The notes: generated by a model from the sequence alone, not told the origin. Counted from the stretch's first letter, positions 1-9,876 are shown. The stretch: 16,563 bases of DNA from Verrucomicrobiota bacterium (GCA_003219995.1 QHRC01000110.1:1-16563), one strand, 5' to 3'. Made by a program: numbers and translations.

Positions 1-131
1 GCGTTATCACATTTTGCGTTGATAGGTCAATGTCCGATGTCCGGCGAGTCTTATCGGCCTCCTCGTGCAGATGGAATACGAGCAAATGGCGACTACATCG
101 GAACGCTGCGCGATGATCCGAACGCCAAACG

Positions 132-1103
132 TTAAGCGAGCATCGGGTCGATGGGTACAAAGGGGCGGATGAGTTCGACGAGCGCGGGAACGTCTTTGGT
201 TTTGAAGCGGCGGCCGTGTCGGCGGAGCTTTGTTGTTTCCAGTTGGCTGACGCGAAGAATTTTTCCGTGTTTCCATACCCAGGCGTCAGGATTATAAGGG
301 CCGACCCGGCGCGGATCGGTCCAGGTGTGGATCGACAACAAGCGATCAGTGACCGCGGCGGCGATGTGCATCGGGCCGCTGTCCACGCTGATGATGAAAC
401 ACGCAACGCGAATCAGTCGAATCAATTGCAGGAGTGAGGTTTGGTTAGTCAACTCAATGCAATTTTCCAGCGTGTCGATTTTGCGGTTGGATTGGCCGAC
501 GACCACGACGCGCGTAGGTGCGAAGGCGCGACAAAATTCCTCGATCGTTCCATTCGAGAGTGATTTGCCGTCGCCGCGGGCGAATGGATGCAACAAAATA
601 AAGGGCGGGTATTCATCAAAACGCGGGAGCATATCGCCAGTCGGAAACGGGCAACGAAGCGCCGTACCGACGGTGCCACCAGCGCATTCCGCGAGTTTAA
701 CATAACGCTCGACCGCGTGGTGGTGGCGATTGACCTTCGCGACGCGATGGTAAAACCAGCGTGCGCCTTCGCGAGCATCGCTCATTCCATAAATTTCCTT
801 CGCGCCGCTAATTTTTCCGATCAACGCGCTGCGCAGTAGCCCCTGAAAATCAAGAGCAAGATCGGGCCGGAGTTGTCTCGTTATCTTCAACCACGGTCGC
901 AAGCTGCGCGGCGCACCCAGGCCGCGAAATTCGCCGCGCGGAAAAACATGGATATGGTCGACATCGGGATTTCCTCGGAGCAAGGGGGCGAATTCCGGAT
1001 TGATCACCCAGGTGATTTCTGCTTCGGGGTACGCATCCCGAACCAACGCGACTGCGGGCAAAGCATGCACAACGTCGCCGAGCGAGCTCGGTTTGATGAT
1101 CAA
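132..1103 (-). CDS. Glycosyltransferase family 9, heptosyltransferase-like
   Basis: GT9 enzymes transfer heptose or a related sugar from a nucleotide donor to lipopolysaccharide core at the cytoplasmic face of the inner membrane. The 323-residue product opens with the GT9 signature IIKPSSLGDVVHALPAV (residues 2-18) and has the C-terminal donor-site motif DSGPMHIAA (241-249). These are heptosyltransferase I/II hallmarks and the length is typical. The canonical HPGA segment reads HPFARGDGKS (172-181), so donor specificity is uncertain. No ATG fits the start. Family alignment suggests an N-terminus like (L)KKILIIKPSS, so initiation is at TTG (1103) or a CTG at 1115. It lies about 40-50 nt downstream of the phosphoesterase gene and is probably co-transcribed with it. 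It could be waaC-like, but the exact acceptor cannot be read from the sequence. Confidence 0.85.
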   Translation of the reverse strand: MIIKPSSLGDVVHALPAVALVRDAYPEAEITWVINPEFAPLLRGNPDVDHIHVFPRGEFRGLGAPRSLRPWLKITRQLRPDLALDFQGLLRSALIGKISGAKEIYGMSDAREGARWFYHRVAKVNRHHHAVERYVKLAECAGGTVGTALRCPFPTGDMLPRFDEYPPFILLHPFARGDGKSLSNGTIEEFCRAFAPTRVVVVGQSNRKIDTLENCIELTNQTSLLQLIRLIRVACFIISVDSGPMHIAAAVTDRLLSIHTWTDPRRVGPYNPDAWVWKHGKILRVSQLETTKLRRHGRRFKTKDVPALVELIRPFVPIDPMLA

Positions 1104-1137
1104 TATCTTCTTCAGGGGAGAGAAGTTAAAAGTCAGG

Positions 1138-1163
1138 GGCCGGATTGTCGATCCTATCGGCCA
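1138..1163. other. Imperfect hairpin at the phosphoesterase stop codon, with the iterated 10-mer in its loop
   Basis: GGCC and GGAT on one side can pair with ATCC and GGCC on the other, with a 4-nt bulge (tatc). The loop region contains ATTGTCGATC (1144-1153), the core of the window-wide iterated motif. It surrounds the TAG stop codon of the phosphoesterase gene. There is no T-tract, so an intrinsic terminator is not supported. Confidence 0.3.
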
Positions 1164-1876
1164 AGGGCAAGGCGTTCTGCGAGCAATGGAGGCAAACCAG
1201 CTTTGATGATTTTCTTTTGCGCGGTGGCGAGCTTGTACTTAACCCGGCGCTGCTCGACGACGTTGTTCTCTACGTCATAAATGCAGTAGGCGGCCCGCCA
1301 ATTGGAGTCGCGCGGTTGACCGACGCTGCCGGTATTAATGAAATACTTTTTGCCCGTTTCGATGCGGAGCAGTTCCATGTTGACACGTCTGACGCCGTCA
1401 TCGCGGATAAAGGCCATTGGTATATGGGTGTGGCCGAAGAAACAAACGGTCGTGTGCTGATAAGTAAAGCTCGCAGCCGCGTCGAGATTATTAAAGACAT
1501 ACCCCCATTGTGCCGGTGTATCGAGCGTGGCATGCACGATGGTAAAATCCTGCACTTGCCGCTGCAAGCGCAGGTCATGCAACCACATTTTATCCTCCGC
1601 CGTGAGGTGGTCGCGCGTCCATTGGATAGCGCGCTCGGCCAGTTCATTGAAGTCGCGCGAGGATTCGATCAACGAAGCCTGTTCGTCATGGTTGCCTTTG
1701 ACGATGGGGCAGTCCAAGTCACGAATGCGTTTGATGCACTCGTGAGGATTGGCATTATAACCGACGACGTCGCCCAGACAAACAAAGTGCTTGCAGTGAT
1801 GCTCTTGCGCGTCCTTCAGGACGGCGTCGAGCGCCTCGAGATTGGCATGAATGTCACTGAAAATCGCGAAGCGCAT
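1154..1876 (-). CDS. Calcineurin-like metallophosphoesterase (YfcE/MJ0936 type)
   Basis: A 240-residue single-domain phosphoesterase with the full set of metal-binding motifs in order: SDIH (D8, H10), GDVVGY (D36), GNHDE (N62, H63), VHA (H115) and GHTH (H149, H151). Such enzymes hydrolyse phosphodiesters or phosphomonoesters in the cytoplasm using two divalent metals. The real substrate of this subfamily is generally unknown. The GDVVGYNANP segment is typical of the group annotated as metallophosphoesterase or putative phosphodiesterase. ATG start at 1876 with no clear Shine-Dalgarno. The TAG stop lies inside a small dyad (1138-1163). The gene precedes the GT9 gene on the same strand and follows the TPR gene after an 80-nt gap that holds hairpins. 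Confidence 0.9.
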   Translation of the reverse strand: MRFAIFSDIHANLEALDAVLKDAQEHHCKHFVCLGDVVGYNANPHECIKRIRDLDCPIVKGNHDEQASLIESSRDFNELAERAIQWTRDHLTAEDKMWLHDLRLQRQVQDFTIVHATLDTPAQWGYVFNNLDAAASFTYQHTTVCFFGHTHIPMAFIRDDGVRRVNMELLRIETGKKYFINTGSVGQPRDSNWRAAYCIYDVENNVVEQRRVKYKLATAQKKIIKAGLPPLLAERLALGR

Positions 1877-1885
1877 TTTTTGGAG

Positions 1886-1950
1886 CTGTCGCCGTCACTG
1901 GCGGCAGAAGCTTTTTAATTGGAACTGCCGCTGGAGACAGAGGTCTCTAC
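1886..1950. repeat. Degenerate REP-like double hairpin
   Basis: Two hairpins lie in the gap between the TPR gene and the phosphoesterase gene. The first is CTGTCGCC (1886-1893) with GGCGGCAG (1900-1907), one wobble pair. The second is GAGAC (1934-1938) with GTCTC (1943-1947), followed by CTACAAGCTT. The right end, CTACAAGCTT, is the same as the right end of the clear REP element at 14913-14980. The left end lacks the TGTAG terminus, so assignment to the family is tentative. Confidence 0.35.
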
Positions 1951-1955
1951 AAGCT

Positions 1956-2744
1956 TCAGTGCGCATTTTCAGGAATCCGTTGCTCGTTAGGAATGTTCAA
2001 TTTCTGCTCGAGAAACTTCAGTCGCGTGATCAGTGTTGGCAGCCGCTCGTTTTTGCCCGCGTCATAAAGCTGACGCAGACGTTCGTATGCTTCGCGCTCG
2101 CGGCCTTCGCAATACGAAAGCTCGTAGGCCGCGAACCGTTTTTCATAACTCCACGCGCCGGGCAATACGGCCGCCTTCGCATAAAATTCGAAAGCGCTCG
2201 CGTGATCTTCGTATTTTTCCTTGTAAAGCCGCGCCAGCGCATCATAAAGCTGCGGTTTCTCCGGATTATTTTTTATCCCGCGCTCGAGAAAATCCTTGCC
2301 CAGAGCGAAATATTCCCGCTGCGCCTTGACGCGCAGGGCCAGGCGTGGCTGGGTCTGATCGTTCATGGCTGCCACGCTCGCGTTCCAGGCCATGTGCCAT
2401 GCAGCCATGTCCCAAAACAAAATCGCGCGCGGCTGCAACGTTGTTATCTGGCGGAACAACAAAAGGACGCGACCCCATTCCGTTCGCTCCCACGCGACGT
2501 GCGCTTGGATGTAAAGAGCATCGGCAACGATCGAGCGAAATCCACTGAGCGCGGCGATGAAACCGAGTTGTCCGATCTTTTCTCGTAGATCGAGATTAAA
2601 TTCGACGTCGCGAAAATGTAATTGTCGATGTTGCACGAAAAGCGCCCGTTCAGTTGGAAGTTTCATCACTCCAAAGGCCAGGACCATCGCGATCACGAGC
2701 ACCGGCCTTCGCAGAGCTGCGGCGCGGCAGACGAAGCGCATCAT
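1956..2744 (-). CDS. Membrane-anchored TPR-like protein, function unknown
   Basis: A 262-residue protein with one N-terminal hydrophobic segment (about residues 14-30) and no other membrane span. The rest is helical and reads like degenerate tetratricopeptide repeats. Examples are the segment from about 150 to 185 (ERGIKNNPEKPQLYDALARL, then a Y-A-A pattern) and the following AFEFYAKAAVL. No catalytic motif is visible. The ATG overlaps the stop of the ABC-2 permease in an ATGA arrangement (2741-2744), with AAGGA four bases upstream, so the two are probably translationally coupled. By context it may be an accessory protein of the ABC exporter. That is inference, because the family is not one I recognise. 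Confidence 0.75.
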   Translation of the reverse strand: MMRFVCRAAALRRPVLVIAMVLAFGVMKLPTERALFVQHRQLHFRDVEFNLDLREKIGQLGFIAALSGFRSIVADALYIQAHVAWERTEWGRVLLLFRQITTLQPRAILFWDMAAWHMAWNASVAAMNDQTQPRLALRVKAQREYFALGKDFLERGIKNNPEKPQLYDALARLYKEKYEDHASAFEFYAKAAVLPGAWSYEKRFAAYELSYCEGREREAYERLRQLYDAGKNERLPTLITRLKFLEQKLNIPNEQRIPENAH

Positions 2745-3643
2745 AATTCCTTCCCGTAAAAAACGAACGCGGCCAGAAATGTGTAGATCGTCGTATAAAA
2801 GACGCCGAGCACGACCGTTTTTGCTACCAATCCCAGCGGAATGGCTGCGCCGACAACGATATCATCGACCAGATTGAATGTTTGCAAATCTGGAAAGATT
2901 AGCGCGACGAGGGCGAGGAACGCGCGCGTCATCCAGCCGGTGCTGTGCTCTTGCAGCCAATATTCCCGCGCCGTCGCTTGCAAATGCCCAATGAAGTAAA
3001 TGACAACCATCACGACGATTGTGAAGATGTTCGTGGTCGCAAATGTGGAAACAAAAAGCGTCAGGGCCGCGAGCAAACATGCCTTCAGATAAATGATGAC
3101 GATGCCGGGTAAGATGTCGATGTTGAGAGCGGAAGAGCGGATGGCGCGCAATGCATCGTCGATCTGCTCGCGTGGCGCGGCCGACATTTGGCGCAGCGTT
3201 TCGTGCAACACGGTTTGTTCGCGCAGATAAAGCACGGCGAGAAACATCGCGCTCATGACGAGCATGCTGATGGAGAGAAGCAAGAGCACCCCGGTGAGCT
3301 TACCCACGATGTATTCAAAGCGCGGCACCGGTTTGGCCAGAATTGTGTAAACGGTACGGTCTTCGATGTCCTGTGGAATGAGACGCGCGGTCGCAATGAT
3401 CGCGAGCAACGAGGTAAAGATCGACATCGCGCCGAGCGATACGTCTTTCAGAATCTGGAATTCCTGTTGAAAAGTGAGGCGTGCCATGAAGACCGAACTG
3501 CCGATCAAAAGCAGCGCGAAAATGAGCAGGATATAAAAAACTTTCAGGCGGGTCAGTTCAGTGAGCGTGTTTGTCGTAATGGCGAAAACTCGCGCCAGAG
3601 AAAAAGATCGGTGCCGATTAATGCCGGCGGTTTTGTTGCTCAT
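2741..3643 (-). CDS. ABC-2 type transporter permease
   Basis: A 300-residue integral membrane protein with about six hydrophobic segments. The first is near VFYILLIFALLLIGSSVFMA, and the last, near the C-terminus, ends AAFVFYGKEL. The stretch with ARLIPQDIEDRT and the following TILAKPV.R.EYIVGK is the usual ABC-2 permease signature seen in gliding or copper-type exporters. It would form the channel for the ATPase encoded just upstream. I place the start at ATG 3643 (MSNKTAG). The frame stays open to a TTG at 3676, but those codons lie inside a REP element (3657-3722) and are not credible protein sequence. It ends in an ATGA overlap with the TPR gene. The substrate cannot be told. Confidence 0.85.
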   Translation of the reverse strand: MSNKTAGINRHRSFSLARVFAITTNTLTELTRLKVFYILLIFALLLIGSSVFMARLTFQQEFQILKDVSLGAMSIFTSLLAIIATARLIPQDIEDRTVYTILAKPVPRFEYIVGKLTGVLLLLSISMLVMSAMFLAVLYLREQTVLHETLRQMSAAPREQIDDALRAIRSSALNIDILPGIVIIYLKACLLAALTLFVSTFATTNIFTIVVMVVIYFIGHLQATAREYWLQEHSTGWMTRAFLALVALIFPDLQTFNLVDDIVVGAAIPLGLVAKTVVLGVFYTTIYTFLAAFVFYGKEL

Positions 3644-3656
3644 TTGCTTTTGCAGT

Positions 3657-3722
3657 TCTAGAGGCGCTTGTGCCAAGCATTTGTTTCGTTAATTTCAGCG
3701 CTCGGTACAAGCGCCGTTACAA
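3657..3722. repeat. REP element inside the ABC operon
   Basis: A full-length, degenerate member of the double-hairpin family. The left end TCTAGAGGCGCTTGTG resembles TGTAGAGGCGTTTGTG of the copy at 15935-15999. The right end GGTACAAGCGCCGTTACAA resembles GGTACAAGCACCGCTACAA. Spacing between ends is the same (66 versus 65 nt). It sits between the stop of the ATPase gene (3747) and the start of the permease gene (3643). Confidence 0.7.
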
Positions 3723-3746
3723 TGCGCCAGTGGACAGCCGCGAACG

Positions 3747-4604
3747 TCATGATTTCTCTTTCGGATTATTGGTCGCGTCGAGAAATAGCCGCTCAAGGGT
3801 GGTCGTCGATCTTCGGCGCGCGATCAATTTTGCGTTTGAACTTGTTGCCAGCGCGTTGATCCGATCGACGAGCGCGTCGGAAGCGTTCTCCAGAACGAGC
3901 TCAGTCCGATTTTCGATCGCGATCAATTCCTCGAGTCGTCCTTCGCGCACCAGCACGCCGTTGGCCAGAATGCCGACGTGGTCACAGATTTCCTGCGCCT
4001 GCGCGAGAAGATGCGATGAAAGCAGCACGGTAATTCCGCGCCGCTTAAGATCGACAATCAAATTACGAATGTCGCACGAGCCGGCGGGGTCGACACCGGC
4101 GGTCGGCTCGTCCAGCACGACCAGCTTCGGTTCGTGGATCAGCGCCTGGGCGAGGCCGATGCGCTGCAACATGCCTTTGGAATATGTGCTCAGGCGCCGA
4201 CTGCGTACATTCGTTAGGCCAACCAGCTCGAGCAATTGGTCGGCGCGTTCTCTCAATCGGGAGCCACTAAGCCCGCAGAGTTTTCCGAAAAAGCGCAGCG
4301 TCTCTTCCCCAGTGAGGTATTTGTAGAAGTATGGGTTCTCCGGCAAAAAGCCGACGGCTTCACGACTTTCGACCAAACTGCTGTCGCGTCCGAAAATTTC
4401 TGTTCGTCCGCGCGTAGGCGAAACCAGGCCGAGAATGATTTTGAGCGTTGTACTTTTTCCGGAACCGTTTGGCCCGAGCAATCCATAAACTTCGCCCGGT
4501 TCGATGCGAAGATCGAGATTGCGCACCGCGATGACCGGCTCTCGATGGAACGGAACCGGAAAAACTTTTGTTAGTCCACTGACTGTGACCGCCGCATCAC
4601 TCAT
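3747..4604 (-). CDS. ABC transporter ATP-binding protein (ABC-2 exporter class)
   Basis: A 285-residue nucleotide-binding subunit that would drive the adjacent permease. It carries Walker A GPNGSGKST (44-52), a Q-loop region before the signature, the variant signature YSKGMLQRIGLAQAL, Walker B LVVLDEPTAGVDP and the switch histidine in LLSSHLL. The YSKGM signature in place of LSGGQ and the long C-terminal extension are usual for ABC-2 exporters of the CcmA/NatA type. The start is ATG 4604, which overlaps the acylphosphatase stop by 8 nt. The open frame continues upstream to 4733, but that part is antisense-like sequence inside acyP. An exact copy of the 12-mer ATTGTCGATCTT encodes I-V-D-L at 4047-4058. 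Confidence 0.92.
   Translation of the reverse strand: MSDAAVTVSGLTKVFPVPFHREPVIAVRNLDLRIEPGEVYGLLGPNGSGKSTTLKIILGLVSPTRGRTEIFGRDSSLVESREAVGFLPENPYFYKYLTGEETLRFFGKLCGLSGSRLRERADQLLELVGLTNVRSRRLSTYSKGMLQRIGLAQALIHEPKLVVLDEPTAGVDPAGSCDIRNLIVDLKRRGITVLLSSHLLAQAQEICDHVGILANGVLVREGRLEELIAIENRTELVLENASDALVDRINALATSSNAKLIARRRSTTTLERLFLDATNNPKEKS
4047..4058 (+). repeat. Iterated 12-mer AAGATCGACAAT, copy 1
   Basis: Exact copy within the ABC ATPase gene. The coding strand reads ATTGTCGATCTT in codon phase 0 (Ile-Val-Asp-Leu). Confidence 0.85.
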
Positions 4605-4872
4605 GGTGAATTTCAAAGCCGTGCCCGGCCATCGGTTTTTCCAACTTCGTTTCGGTTTGCTTGCGAATGTGTGCGCCCAGTTCGCTTTGCATGATCGCAT
4701 CCAAAAACGCCCGGATTTCCTTTTCCTCGCCATTCACCTGAAGCTCAACCCGGCCGTCGGTCAGGTTGCGCACCCAACCGGTCAGATCGAAACCTTTGGC
4801 AATGTGCCGCACCGACCATCGGAAGCCCACACCCTGAACGCTGCCCTCGTAAAATATCTGAAGTGAAATCAT
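4597..4872 (-). CDS. acyP: Acylphosphatase
   Basis: A 91-residue protein of the acylphosphatase family, which hydrolyses carboxyl-phosphate bonds of acyl phosphates in the cytosol. The first motif is GSVQGVGFR (10-18), with the phosphate-binding arginine R18. The second is GWVRNLTDGRVE (32-43), with catalytic asparagine N36. Length and both motifs match the family exactly. ATG start at 4872 with no strong Shine-Dalgarno. The stop overlaps the start of the ABC ATPase, making this the first gene of a four-gene minus-strand unit. A link between acylphosphatase and the exporter is not established and may be simple co-transcription. Confidence 0.93.
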   Translation of the reverse strand: MISLQIFYEGSVQGVGFRWSVRHIAKGFDLTGWVRNLTDGRVELQVNGEEKEIRAFLDAIMQSELGAHIRKQTETKLEKPMAGHGFEIHHE

Positions 4873-4971
4873 TGCCGGACCACTCTGATCCTAGCAAACG
4901 TACGGCAGCGCAAAAGGCCAGTTGGTGATGCAAATGAGCCCGATTGAAAAAGGACCCGGTGACACTAAATC

Positions 4972-5005
4972 GTGCGCCTGCGCCTCACGTGCGCCTGCGC
5001 CTCAC
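4972..5005. repeat. Perfect 17-bp tandem duplication
   Basis: GTGCGCCTGCGCCTCAC occurs twice, head to tail, at 4972-4988 and 4989-5005. Each unit also contains GCGCCT twice. The second unit overlaps the TGA stop (5002-5004) of the small exported protein gene. Confidence 0.9.
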
Positions 5006-5356
5006 TTGTAAGAATAAACCAGACAAAAGCTGCTGGCCGCGCCTTCAACCAAATCGATGGAAACGAAGTATTGGCCGCTGTTCGTTGGTGAAAATCCGGC
5101 TGCGGCTTTTTCGCCCGAGTTGTAATTTTCGGTCGCGACCTGCTTCCCGGCCTCATCGTAAAGATTGACTGCGATCTTTTTCGCCGGATCAATCGCGCCG
5201 ACCGAAAACCAATATTGATTACCCGCATACAAATTTACCGCGATAAGGGCAAGCTCGTGCGGCTTGATCGTTCCGCACCAATGACCGTCACGCATTTTGA
5301 ATCCGTCATTTGTAAATGCGCCGGCCAGATCGAGCGCGGTTTTGCGCGCCTCCACT

Positions 5357-7988
<2,632 letters not shown>

Positions 7989-7993
<5 letters not shown>

Positions 7994-8043
7994 GGGCGGT
8001 TCACCGAACTGCCCGCGGACGATTGGGGTCAATCGCTCCTACC
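7989..8043. repeat. REP-like double hairpin between ftsB and prfB
   Basis: The outer ends GGTAGGGGCG (7989-7998) and CGCTCCTACC (8034-8043) pair with one mismatch. Inside are two hairpins: GGCGGTTC with GAACTGCC (G-U wobble), and CGATTG with CAATCG. The TAG in the left end (7991-7993) is the ftsB stop codon. It fills most of the gap before prfB. Confidence 0.65.
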
Positions 8044-8077
8044 TTTGCATCTCGCGGTCTACGAATTATCTTTCGCC

Positions 8078-9183
8078 ATGGCTAACGAGCTTGCCACCGT
8101 CGATGCTGAATATTTGAAATCGCGCATCCGTGATTTACGGAGGTTTCTTTGACGTCTCGAAACTGCAACACGAGTTAAGTGCGCTGGAAGCGCGCATGAC
8201 CGCGCCAGATTTTTGGTCGAATCGCGAACGCGCCCAGACCGATGTCGATGAAGTCTCGCGCTTGCGTTCCCTTATCAATCCGTTTTTCGAACTGGAACGC
8301 GAGATCGGAGATTTCGAGGCTTTGCAGCAACTCGCGTCCGAGGAAAAGAACGACGCACATCGTTTGCAGGCGGAGCATGAAGTCGCAGCCGAACATAATC
8401 GGCTCGTTCATAAGCTGGAGGAATTTGAGCTGCGCCAATTTTTATCTGGCGAAAACGATAGCGCGAATGCCTTCGTCACGATTCACTCGGGCGCCGGTGG
8501 CACGGAATCCTGTGACTGGGCCGATATGCTGTTGCGCATGTATCAGCGCTGGATCGAGCGCAACGATTTCAGATCGCAGATTGTCGATCTCCAAGTCGGC
8601 GAGGAAGTGGGAATCAAGTCCGCGACCCTGCTGGTGAGCGGTGAGTACGCTTACGGTCATCTTCAAACCGAGCGTGGCGTGCATCGGCTGGTGCGCATCT
8701 CGCCGTTCGACGCGAACAAGCGGCGCCACACTTCATTCGCCAGTGTTGACATTGTCCCGGAAATCGCCGACTCCGCTCCGATCGAAATTAATCCGGCAGA
8801 TCTCGAGATCTCGACCTTTCGCAGTGGCGGCAAAGGCGGGCAAAACGTCAATAAAGTGGAAACCGCCGTGCGCATTCTGCACAAGCCGACTGGCATCATC
8901 GTCGCCTGTCAGGCCGAGCGCAGCCAGGGTCGCAACCGCGAGCTCGGCCTCAAAATGTTGAAAGCGAAACTTTACCAGATTGAGCAGGACAAAAAGCGCG
9001 CCGGACATCGCCTGGGGCAGTCAAATTCGGTCGTACGTGTTTCAACCGTATCAAATGGTGAAAGACCACCGGACTGGGGCCGAGACGAGCAACGTGCAGG
9101 AAGTGATGGACGGCAACATCGACAGGTTCATCCAGGCAAAATTGCGCGGCGAGAAAAGCGCAAGGAGCGAAGTCGAACTGTAG
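8078..9183 (+). CDS. prfB: Peptide chain release factor 2, with programmed +1 frameshift and a broken 3' reading frame
   Basis: RF2 recognises UGA and UAA stops and triggers peptide release. Frame 0 starts at ATG 8078 and encodes 24 residues ending R-R-F-L before an in-frame TGA (8150-8152). A +1 shift resumes at GAC 8151 ([16 protein letters not shown]). The codon-recognition motif SPF (in [16 protein letters not shown]) and the catalytic GGQ ([11 protein letters not shown]) are intact. After KKRA (codon ending 9002) the frame breaks. The expected [18 protein letters not shown] tail is present, but one base out of register from 9004 to the TAG at 9183. Compared with E. coli RF2, about ten codons between KKNA and DIGWGS are missing, consistent with a 29-nt deletion. 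As written, the protein ends in an unrelated tail at 9197. Either a pseudogene or an assembly error. Confidence 0.85.
8139..8153 (+). promoter_or_regulatory. prfB programmed +1 frameshift site
   Basis: GGAGGTTTCTTTGAC: an internal Shine-Dalgarno-like GGAGG, a three-base spacer, then the slippery CTT followed by TGA and C. This is the same layout as the E. coli prfB autoregulatory site. Low RF2 slows termination at the UGA and favours the shift, so RF2 level controls its own synthesis. Confidence 0.93.
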
Positions 9184-9237
9184 CGGCGCTCCAATGAGCG
9201 CCGACTTGGATTCCTGCGGTCATAGACCGCCGCTACA
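9179..9237. repeat. REP double hairpin between convergent prfB and sprT-like genes
   Basis: Outer ends TGTAGCGG and CCGCTACA pair perfectly. Two inner hairpins are present: GGCGCTC-caat-GAGCGCC, and GCGGTC-ata-GACCGC. The TAG in the left end is the prfB stop (9181-9183). The other strand carries the last codons and TGA stop of the sprT-like gene. It may act as a two-way transcription terminator. Confidence 0.8.
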
Positions 9238-9876
9238 GAGTCGCAGTTTGAAGCGCGCGTCGAATTCGCCGCGATTGTATGCGCGACAACAGGCGAGACA
9301 CGCGACAGCGCGCCGGGCACGACGCACGCGCGGGAAATCCTGACGGCAATGCGGACATCGATACATCAAACGGGCGGCGTAACTTTTCGTTGGGAACGGC
9401 AGAGCGTGACAGCGTGTCTCATCAGCAATACCGAGATCACGGCACGCTTCGCGCCATTCAGCTCCATGCGGCAAAATGCGACGCCGGCCGGCCCGAAATT
9501 GCGCGAGAAGATGCGCAAGCTCATGACGAAGCGTGCGACCGATTTCCACTTCTCCGTGTTGAGCAAGGCGTGGATTTAGCGAGACCAATTTGGCGCGATA
9601 ATCAGCGCGCCCAGCAGCGCTTTTTAGACGCGGATTCCATTCCACACGAACTTCGCTCGCGATGCGGCCCGCGCCTGCGGTGTGCAAAAGATGACCTGCT
9701 TGGACTTCCAGCGCACAATCACGTCCAGGTTGAAATTGTAGGGCAACCGCCCCGGTTGCCGTCTTTTCAAGATTTGGCAGGCGGAGCGCCCGCCCTGCAA
9801 TTATCGAGGCAGCCCCGCGGCTGGCTGCAATTGTCGATTTTTCAAACGCGAGTTCAAGCTGCTTAAGCAACCGCAT
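9220..9876 (-). CDS. SprT-like zinc metalloprotease with a REP-derived insertion
   Basis: A 218-residue protein with the SprT-type active site RHELAHLLAQF (HELAH, 118-122), the preceding block VEWNPRLKSAAGRADY typical of SprT-like proteases, and a C-terminal zinc ribbon (CPHC, then CLACC). Related proteins include SPRTN-family proteases that act on DNA-protein crosslinks, but a bacterial role is not established. Residues about 17-47 look unlike the family. They are translated from hairpin-rich DNA (9737-9829) that begins with the TGTAG terminus of the REP family. The last codons are also REP-derived (9179-9237). The start overlaps the stop of the cysteine desulfurase gene by 14 nt, so it is the third gene of the cysE unit. 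Confidence 0.8.
   Translation of the reverse strand: MRLLKQLELAFEKSTIAASRGAASIIAGRALRLPNLEKTATGAVALQFQPGRDCALEVQAGHLLHTAGAGRIASEVRVEWNPRLKSAAGRADYRAKLVSLNPRLAQHGEVEIGRTLRHELAHLLAQFRAGRRRILPHGAEWREACRDLGIADETRCHALPFPTKSYAARLMYRCPHCRQDFPRVRRARRAVACLACCRAYNRGEFDARFKLRLCSGGL
9737..9829. repeat. REP-like hairpins inside the sprT-like reading frame
   Basis: From TGTAG (9737-9741) the sequence forms three hairpins: GGCAACCG with CGGTTGCC, GGCAGGCGG with the bulged partner CCGCCCTGC, and a third (CAGCC with GGCTG) up to about 9829. The first two match the family plan of a double hairpin of about 64 nt (9737-9800). The host gene stays open through it and gains roughly 22-31 residues. Confidence 0.6.

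Noticed and set aside
1..131. Possible gene end or RNA in the left margin
   Set aside because: No credible coding frame, tRNA-like fold or REP end was found. It is probably intergenic after the GT9 gene.
1145..1918. 257-codon plus-strand frame over the phosphoesterase gene
   Set aside because: The opposite strand carries every metallophosphoesterase motif. The plus-strand product is not recognisable.
1851..2588. 245-codon plus-strand frame over the TPR gene
   Set aside because: Antisense shadow. The minus-strand gene is coupled by ATGA to the permease.
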